Below, one piece after another: positions 12,099 through 20,900 of a stretch of 64,000 nt of DNA (the first letter of the stretch is position 1; each line of letters starts with the position of its first letter). Below the pieces are notes generated by a model, which did no database searches, was not told the DNA's origin, and saw only the letters and a list, made by a program, of their open reading frames with translations. The position numbers and the translations under genes were made by a program. The stretch is taken from NCBI RefSeq assembly GCF_009905375.1, contig NC_133650.1, forward strand, positions 172,626,518 to 172,690,517, written 5' to 3'. Origin of the DNA: Apium graveolens. Taxonomy: Eukaryota; Streptophyta; Magnoliopsida; Apiales; Apiaceae.

Positions 12099-13613
12099 AA
12101 ATCTGCTTAGTTTTTGTTCTCTTACATCAGACTTTATAATCAGTGTTTACAGATTGTCTTATATCTATGTAATCTGTGCTTAAATTTCAATACATTAAAT
12201 ATTGATTGTTATCTGATGTAATTCTTTATACTCTGATAGTGTTTTGAATATTCTGTGACTATTCAATCCAATGAGGATAACTGTGCTAGATGCTGACCTA
12301 GTAGTCCTTAACATACTAGAAATTCCATGTTTGAATTAGTTGTTTATGTGGAAATTCATTAACACAAGCAAATTCTGATGTTGAGCTTAGTCAAATTTAC
12401 TTTGTGTATCTTATTATTAAGTCACAAACTAGATTCTTGCTTCTTTTCTGTCGAATTCTGATGTCAGTAAATCTTAATGATGAACCACATGCTTGGTAAG
12501 CCTCACTTATCCAAAGAAAAGAAAACAAAAGAAAATTGAAGTCAGGTACTCCTTTGAGATCTAGAGTAAATATGTGGAAGGGAAGACCCAAGTGCATTGC
12601 TGGTATTAAGTAATATGCATTAGAAAAGAAAAAATATTTTTCTTGGTGACTTTTCACATTCTCTGATTACTGGAGAAATACTCTGATAATTGCATAAATT
12701 CTGATAGCAATTGTGACTCACTTACACTGAGAAGCCACTGTAAAAAGGAATTTCAAAAGATGCATAAAATGAGCACAAAAAGTTGAGGTGAACTCTTGCA
12801 TAAATTTGTTCTATATTAGACTTCATAAATAATGACAGATTTTAAGCACTTTTCTTAGTTATGCCTTATTTCTAAGATGTACTGAAGTTTATCAGACTTT
12901 AATCTTTATATGATATTTTGCTAAATGTACACAGTCTCACTCCATATGAATAATGAAAATTACTGTGGTGATTAAGTTGTTTTAGATAAACAGTTAAGTG
13001 TCATTTGCATAAATTCCGAGGACAAGTTCTAATGGAAGTTCTGATGCTTAAACTCTGAAAAAACAAGTCAATATTTGTATGAAGAATCACAGAAACAGAC
13101 ATTCACTTTTTGAGTACAGAAGCCATGTTCTGATGACCGTTAAAAACTGATAATAGTCAAGATCTAATATTAAATCCTGATGGAAACTCTGATGTTTACG
13201 TGGCATTATTTATTTACTTGACTTATTTATGGTAAATATTGTAACGGTCATATTTGATCAGAATATAATTAGGTGAGATAAAAACAGTCATAATCATTTA
13301 GTTAGTGGCAAGCGTGTTTTACTTGAAACACTACATGTGCACATTTATTACTGCTTATTTCCCGTGCCCACTAATAATGTTTTGACTAATGACCTGCTGC
13401 CAGGTGTCTAAAGTTTGTTCTGCTTCAATCATAACAGTTGTCAAATAGAGAGTATAAATATGGGAGTTAAAAGATATTACAATCTTTTACCTACTTGTTA
13501 TAATCTCTCTTATTCTCTCTCTCTCTCTCTAATATTCTCTGAAGCTATTTTCTTACAGGCCTTTTATCAAACACCTTGTGTACACTCTATTTTCTCACTT
13601 ATTTCTTACAGAA
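12099..13613 (+). other. Copia-1 spacer between pol and the third ORF
   Basis: About 1.5 kb without a credible gene. It is unusually rich in TCTGAT (ten or so copies, for example at 12212, 12371, 12455, 12697, 13127, 13188). Its first part is related to the Copia-2 spacer at 33250-34470 on the other strand. The last 160 bp look like a promoter and leader (TATA at 13453, CT repeat at 13512-13530, AG acceptor-like site just before the ATG). Confidence 0.7.
13453..13460 (+). promoter_or_regulatory. Possible internal promoter of the Copia-1 third ORF
   Basis: TATAAATA, followed about 30 bp later by a pyrimidine-rich leader with a CT repeat and then the ATG at 13614. TTTCTTACAG two bases before the ATG is a good splice-acceptor match, so a leader intron is an alternative reading. 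Inferred from sequence only. Confidence 0.45.
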
Positions 13614-14994
13614 ATGGCATCAAACGACATTGTTTTCAATGGAGCTAAGTTTGTTCCTAACAACTACTTAGCTATTCTCTGCAAGGATGAAGCACCATCA
13701 GAATTTCACTTCATCCAATATTTTCTATCTAGAAGTGAGATTGGGTATGCTTTGACACAACCTGAAGCAATCTCAGGGACTCAGGTGCTGGATTTCTGGA
13801 GGTCAAGAGTTTATGATGATGGTTATGCTAATGGGTCCCCAAGCATCATATTTACAACAGGGGAGGATGCCCATGTGGTGACTTTGGCCACAGTTCGACA
13901 AGAACTCCATCTTCCAGAAAACTATGTTTTCAGTTCACCAATTGAGGAGCCTGCTCTTCAACAGATGATGGCCAATCTGGGCTATGAGAAGTCTTTGGCA
14001 AAGCTGGGTCAATTGAAGAGACCTCACATCAGGAGGGAATGGAGTTTCTTCTTTGACTGCATCACAAAGGCCTTTGCCAACAAGTGCTCCAATTTTAATG
14101 CTATACCCATAATGAGTCAACAAATTGGGTATGCTCTCTTGAATCAAACACATTTTGATTATGCAAATGCTGTTTTAGGATTCATAGGTGATAGGATGAC
14201 AGAAGATAGGAATACAGTCTTTTTTGCTAGATTCTGTCAGCTTATTTACAGTTTCTGTTGCTCTGATGCCCCCCAACTAGCAAATGAGTTAATTGAACCA
14301 TTTAAACTTGCTAAGAGAGCATTTACTGGCTTATTATCTACTGATAATAAGAAAACTATTCTAAGACCCCTCCAAATTCCACAATCAGTCAAGCAGTTTT
14401 TAGTAAACTCTGACCCAGCCACATACACTGCTAAATATCCTGATGTTCAACCAACCCAACCTCCATTAGCACCTCCAACCACTACACAACCAACCACCTC
14501 TCAACCTCAACCAACTCAACCTACCATCGGAACATACTTCCAACCAGCTCAATCCTCACAACAACAACCATCAGCACCTACCATCAGACCTTCATCTTCC
14601 AAGCCTAAGAGAGAAAAGTCTGTTCCTCAACCTCTACCAAAGAGAAGGAAGATGATTCTAAGGGATGAGTCAGATGATGAAGAAGCACAGGTTCATGCAT
14701 CAGAACTTGTGACTGAAGAAGTTGAAGGGCCAACCCATCAGAATTTAAATGAAGCTGCGGGTTCAGGTAATTTGAAGAGGAAAACTGTAAACTCTGATAC
14801 AGATCAAGCAACTCCTTCACTATCAAGGAGATTAAAGAAAATGAGGGCAAGAAGGCACATGGCTAAGCCTCCATCTGAGGATACTACTGAAGCTGAGGAA
14901 GGGGATTAGGAATCTCTGATCTCAAAGCCAATTATGATTGAATCTTTGCCACCTCCTACTCAGGCTGAAGACACTGTTCAAGATACAGTAATCA
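13614..14994 (+). pseudogene. Copia-1 third ORF (5' half), function unknown
   Basis: Starts at the ATG at 13614 (MASNDIVFNGAKF), the first Met after the pyrimidine leader. Residues 1 to about 230 look globular and helical, with a pattern (VTLATVRQELHLPENYVF) seen in plant transposon-associated proteins. Residues about 280-340 are Pro/Thr/Gln-rich. Basic clusters PKREKSVPQPLPKRRKMIL and SRRLKKMRARRHM look like nuclear localisation signals. A TAG at 14907 interrupts, where Copia-2 reads GQES; the same frame then continues to 14994, where a gypsy LTR cuts it. No signal peptide or membrane span is seen, so despite the env position it is not envelope-like. Confidence 0.65.
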
Positions 14995-17367
14995 TGTAAT
15001 ACCTCATATTTTCAAATATTATTATTATTAATATTTGGAATTATTTATGTGATTTTTTATATGAATTTTAGTGAATTATCTGGTAAGTGGAGTTGATGTT
15101 TTGGATGTTTATATGTGATATTCTTTGAGTATTTTAATTTTTATATGTGCAGAATAAATTGTAGATAATTATGATATTTTTCTGGTAATTTTTGGAGTGT
15201 TATATGATTTCTTTATAAGGATTTATGGATTAATTAATTATTTTCTGAGTAATTATAAAACTATTTTATAAAAGCTGGGAATCGTCCAACCTCAACCTTT
15301 TTTGCGTTTTTACAACCCGAAACTCTTTCAAAAACTCCTTCTTAACCTAATCTGGTAATTCCGGACATTTTCCGTGTTTTAACTTTTTCAATCCGGATTA
15401 CGGTTTGACCCGTACGTGTACCGGCGCAAAATTTTCGATATGATAATCATTTCGGTAGATCAATAAAACCCGTATTCTCGAAATACGGGATATTATTACA
15501 TTATCTTCGTATAAAATGTTTTAAAAGAAGCCCAGTTTTAATAATTATCCAAATCTGGTATTAAATTGTATCGTTTTTATAGTTACTTAGCAAATAAGTA
15601 ATCTATTTTCGGATCCGATACGATCCAATGGGATACAGGTTATGTGTTTTAAAATGTATTTATATGAATCGATCTGTAATTTGGATGCGTGCTTATTTTC
15701 GTTACTCGTTTTATGTGTGTTGAATGTATTTTATGTGTTTTCGAGGATTTCTATTAATTTAAGTATTATGTCTGTTTTTCAAAAATCAAGGGACCGGGAC
15801 CCCACCGGGACGTCAAAGTCCACAAAAATTACATTTTTATTTTTGTAAAATTATGCGTATTTCAAATACCCGGTATTTCTGCATTTTTTTGCATTATTCA
15901 CAAATTTTAGGGAATTTTGATATAAATTTTATATTATATCGCTTTTAAAATTTTTTCCCGTAAATTATTGTTTTCGGGATATCCGTTTTAAATTATGAGA
16001 TCAAAACATCGATTGTTGATTTATCGGGTATTATTTTCGTTAAGTATATATAGCCTGAAATTATTATTTTTAGTTTTAGAAAAATACAAAGTTAATTAGA
16101 TAAAATCAAAAGAAGCTTATCTTCTTGTTCTTGATCGACTGTGAAAATCAAACCAGCTGTTTTAGGTGATTTTGATCTTCGTTTTCAAAGCTCAAATATC
16201 CAAATCGAAGCCTGAGACTTGTACTATCATACTTTACCATATGTTCCATTAAAGGTTATTCGAATCAAAATTTTTGATTTTGTTCATAACCCTCGAATTT
16301 GGGGGTTACATATTTGATGTTTGTTCGTCATTTTGATTGTTATAATTAGCTTTATCTGCTTATTTGGAATGGTTTTATGTAAGTTTTGTGATCGTTTCAT
16401 TACGATTTTGACATGGTCGAGCAAAAAGTTTTATCAAATGTTTAAATTCAATTTTTAGTTGTATGATAATTATCTGATTATTAGGATGATGGGATGAGTT
16501 TGTGCATAAACCGAGCTTTATTTTGATATGTAATTTGCAAAGTTTGATTGAGTGTTTCGTGTTTTTGCTGTTTCGCCGGAAACCGCTCGGAACTCGCCGG
16601 TGTATGTTCAAATTCGGCCGGAATCTAGTAGTTATCGATGTTGGTTGTGATTGTTATTGTTGGAATCGTGTTTCCTGAGAGGTATAGATCGCATTAGGAT
16701 CGAAACCCGTTAATTCTGAGTTGATTCGGTGCTTAATCGGGGCTGCAGGGGTGCACGCGGTGGCCGGACTTGCAACCGGTGGCTGGAACTCGACGCCGGA
16801 TTCTGGATTTTTCCAGTTTCCGGTGGAGTTCTTGTTGACCCGGTTAGTCCCCCAGACCCGACCCGTTTTCTGAAATAAAAACCCAACTTTGATCCCTTTA
16901 AACCCTAATTCCCAATTCCTGATATGTTTTCTAGATTTTTGTATTTAAAATAATTCAAAATTCATTTTATTTTCCAAAAATCATTTATTTTATTTCCAAA
17001 AATCATTTATTTATTACTTTAAATTCTAAAATTTATTTTTATAATTATTTTAAATTCCAAAAATTATTTCTTTTATTATTTTCAAAAATCCATATTTTTT
17101 TTAGTTATTTATAATATATTTTAATTATTTATTTATAGATTTAATTAGTTGATTAATTCATTTAATCAATTATTTTTATTCATAAATAGTTAAATAAAAT
17201 ACAATTATTTATAATTAATTTAAATAATTTTTAAAAATTGTTTTTAAAATTTTAAAAATTATATTTTGGTATTTAAAAATCAATTAATATTATTATTAAT
17301 TGATTTATTCTTAATTATTCGTATTTTATTCGTAAAAAATAAACCGTTCGTCCGTTTAATACGAAAC
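14995..17367 (+). repeat. Truncated gypsy LTR
   Basis: Starts TGTAATACCTC, like the start of the LTR seen at 45333 and 53720 on the other strand (TGTAATATCC). Stretches such as CCCGAAACTCTTTCAAAAACT and TACCGGCGCAAAATTTTCG correspond to parts of that LTR, so it is a diverged subfamily. It covers about the first two thirds and is broken at 17367 by the Tat element; the rest is not found at the other end of the Tat element. The 16900-17330 part is AT-rich. No gene is supported; the ORFs at 15642 and 16375 are chance. Confidence 0.75.
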
Positions 17368-17937
17368 TGATAGGGATAAATAAATTATGTTTGTATAATT
17401 AAATACTGTATTAATTATACAAACTGTGGGCTTCCAGGCCCAATAAAAAGATATAAGATACTCAGACCAGAAAGGTTAAGCCTAATGGACCAGATCAGGC
17501 CTGATGGAATAAAAAAGGCCCAAAAGCCCTGATTATTAATTAATTTCGTAATTAATTAATAATGGACAAATCAGATGTTGAAAAGAGTCCCGATAAGGAT
17601 ATAAATCCTTGGAGATTAGCCTCAAGGGGACCTAAAAGGATAAGGAATCAGTTTCCTACTATCTAGGACTCCAAAGTCCATTCTAATTATGAGACTTGCC
17701 CACCAAGTCTCCTATACCAAGTCCAATTCAAGGACTCCCAACATCTATATAAGGGGTCTCACCCCCACCAATCAGAACTACGTTTTTTGGCTTGATTCTC
17801 TAATTCACAGAGATACGTAGGCATCTCGTAAAGGCAGATTGAGTCACGAAACGCGAGAGCAGCCATTAAAGGCCTTGAGCTCCCGAATCTTAGTATTAAA
17901 TACAGCAAGTAATAACCTTGGTTTTTTATCCATAACA
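17368..17937 (+). repeat. Tat 5' LTR (570 bp)
   Basis: TGATAGGGATAAAT ... TCCATAACA. It contains a TATA box TATATAA at 17746-17752 and an upstream inverted repeat (ATTAATTAATTTCGTAATTAATTAAT, about 17533-17560). GGCCCAATAAAA-type motifs lie near its start. Confidence 0.95.
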
Positions 17938-17939
17938 TT

Positions 17940-17957
17940 TGGCGCCGACTGTGGGGA
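17940..17957 (+). other. Tat primer-binding site
   Basis: TGGCGCCGACTGTGGGGA begins two bases after the LTR. The TGGCGCC core is typical of Tat and Athila elements, which do not use the initiator-Met tRNA. The exact tRNA was not determined here. Confidence 0.8.
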
Positions 17958-17971
17958 ACACAACAACAACC

Positions 17972-20900
17972 ATGGCGAGAACACGGAGAACAATTGAAGC
18001 TCTAGAGGAAGGAACACCATTAGAGGCAACCCAGGTGATTTCATCAACCGTGGAGGTTCCTCCCCATTCAACTTATGCATCTACTCAGGGGGAAGCCCAG
18101 ACAGGGGCAACTCATCCTCAGCCACAAGGGACAACTCCCCCGACTATTCAAGGTACGAATCCTCAAGTTCAACAAATACATATACCTGTGAATTCTCGAC
18201 CCGTCGAGTATGAATATTCAACTATTGTTACTACTAACCCCCCTTATGGGATGCCCCTTTATCCTGAGGTTGGAGGAAGCGGATATGCTGGGCGAAGCGA
18301 AGCACGAGGGCGGTCGCCCCCCTATATACGAGGTTTGGATCCTATCCCTGAGGATCGGGAATTTTCTGGTCCATACACTGAGAGAGACTCCGAATCTTCG
18401 GATGATGAAGTGGCCCCGAGAAGGAGGCGTCCTGGAAAAGAGCCAATGGCCGATGGAAGGCAACGCCCCCAAAGCACCCCAGGGGCGAATCCCCAAGAAG
18501 TGCAGGAAAAGATCAGGGCTCATGAGGCTGAAATCCGAAGGCTGAGGCGTGACTTGGAGGCTCACCAAGCCACCAGAACCCATATACCTCCTAGGGGGAG
18601 AAATCCTCCTCCTATCATAGACCTGGATGGTCCGGTAAGAAGAAGGGCTGCTGTCCCAAGAACTGATCCAAGCAATCTCCTTCCCCTTGGAGATCCTGAT
18701 GATCCAACTCCACCCTTCACAGAAGAGATAATGAATGCCCATATCTCAAGGAAATTCAAGATGCCCACTATCAAAGCCTATGATGGCACGGGAGACCCCG
18801 CTAATCATGTTAGGACATTCTCTAATGCACTGCTGCTGCAACCCGTGAATGATGCTATAAAATGTCGGGCCTTCCCTCAAACCCTGTCGGGTATGGCTCA
18901 AAGATGGTACAGTCGCCTACCCCCAAATTCTATTGGATCATTCAGAGAATTAAGTCAGGCTTTTATTAAGAAATTCATCAGTGGAAGAGTCCATGAGAAA
19001 AGTTCAGCATCTCTTATGAGTCTTGTGCAGGGAGCTAAGGAATCCTTAAGAGATTACCTGAATCGTTTTACAAAGGAGGCTTTAAAAGTCCCAGACCTTG
19101 ATGATAAGGTAGCCATGATAGCACTGCAACAAGGAACTAGGGATGAGTTTTTCAAGATGTCTTTGGCCAAACGACCCCCTGAGAGCATGTTGCAGCTCCA
19201 AGAGAGGGCAGGGAAGTATATCAAGGTCGAAGAAAGTATGAGGAAGACCGTAGTAAGTAATGAGCCCACTGGAGGCAAGAAACGAAAAACTGATTTGGAG
19301 TATATCGCTAAGGACAAATATCCTAGAACCGAACAAAACCCTGATTCAACCCCCAAGAAGGGAGGACCTGGGCAAAAGTTCACTGAATACGCTAAGTTGA
19401 ATGCTCCCAGAAGTCAGATTTTGATGGAGATTGAGAAAGACAGAGATATTCGCTGGCCTAAGCCCTTGAAGGCTGATCCCGCCAAGCTAGATAAGGGCAA
19501 GTATTACAGGTTTCACAAAGATGTTGGCCATGACACCGATGAGTGTAGGCAATTGAAAGATGAAATTGAGTTTTTGATTCGAAAAGGAAGATTGAACAAG
19601 TATACTGGAGATGGAGGGGACAGAAATAATAATGGAAGGAAGAACTTTGAAGATCGTAGGAGGGACCAAGACGATCAGGGGCGAAACCCCCAGCCTAGAG
19701 GACCAGTTATAAACACCATTTATGGAGGGCCGAGACCTCGAGGGCCTGTGATAAACACGATCTTTGGAGGTCCAACTGCTGCTGGATTGTCCAAAAATTC
19801 CAGAAAGGCATATACTAGAGAGGTTATGCATATTGTTGGAGAAGCCCCGAAGAGGGCCAGGACAGAAGTAACATTGGCTTTTGATGATTCCGACCTAGAG
19901 GGTGTGAAGTTTCCCCATGACGACCCGCTGGTCATAACACCAATAATAGGAAATAGCCCGGTTAAGAGGGTCCTTGTGGATAATGGTGCTTCTGTGGATA
20001 TCTTGCTCCACGACACCTTTCTAAGGATGGGGTATAACGACTCCCAGTTAACACCAACCGACATGCCGATATATGGATTTGCTGGAGTAGAATGTCCTGT
20101 GGAAGGGATAATCAAGTTGCCAACCACCATAGGTACGGAGCCAAGGCAAGCAATGCAGATGCTGGATTTCGTAGTGGTAAAGGCTAGTTCAACTTATAAT
20201 GCTATCATGGGGAGAACAGGGATACATGCCTTCAAGGCAGTCCCCTCTTCCTACCATTCAGTCATGAAGTTTCCCACCCGAAACGGGATTGGAGAAGAGA
20301 GAGGAGATCAAAAAATGGCTAGAAGCTGTTATGTGGCCTCTTTGAGGGCAGATGGAGTCGGGGGGCAGGTTCTTCCTATTGAAGATATGGATGTTCGAGA
20401 AAATGATGAGAATAGAGGAAGGCCAGCAGAAGAATTGGTCTCGGTTCCTTTATACCCCGAGAATCCTGAGAGGACGACTTTCATTGGAGCCACATTAGAG
20501 GAGCCCCTTAAAGGGAAGTTAGTGAAATTTTTGCAAGAAAATAGTGATGTGTTTGCATGGTCAGCAGCTGATATGCCAGGCATAGACCCGGAGTTAATTA
20601 CTCACAAGCTAAACGTAGATCCAAGCCGGAAGACAGTGAAACAAAAGAAAAGAAATTTTGCCCCGGAAAGACAAGAGGCTATAAAGCAGGAAGTGGAAAA
20701 GCTCTTAGAGGCTGGATTCATTGAGGAGATTCAATTTCCGGAGTGGTTAGCAAACCCTGTAATGGTGAAGAAGGCTAATGGAAAGTGGAGGATGTGTATA
20801 GACTTCACCGATCTGAATGATGCATGCCCCAAAGACTGTTTTCCACTGCCTAGAATTGATACTTTGATTGATGCTACCGCTGGACATGAGATGCTGAGTT

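Larger units (their letters stand above)
5735..14994 (+). mobile_element. Copia-1: SIRE-like Ty1/copia element, 3'-truncated
   Basis: Order is 5' LTR, PBS, gag, protease, integrase, RT, RNase H, spacer, third ORF. Protease-integrase-RT order shows Ty1/copia. The very long gag, the long third-ORF region and the overall size are typical of the SIRE/Maximus lineage. The third ORF is cut at 14994 by a gypsy LTR. The 3' half of that ORF, PPT and matching 3' LTR are absent; the copia tail at 28259 has a different LTR and so belongs to another family. Five bases before the LTR are GATAC, with no matching partner found in the window. Many stops and frameshifts make it non-autonomous. Confidence 0.85.

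Noticed and set aside
13614..14994. Envelope protein (retrovirus-like) reading of the copia third ORF
   Set aside because: No signal peptide, transmembrane span or cleavage site; basic nuclear-type clusters instead.
18218..18742. - strand ORF of 174 codons within Tat gag
   Set aside because: Shadow of the intact 1901-codon frame; codon pattern and domain content belong to the + strand.
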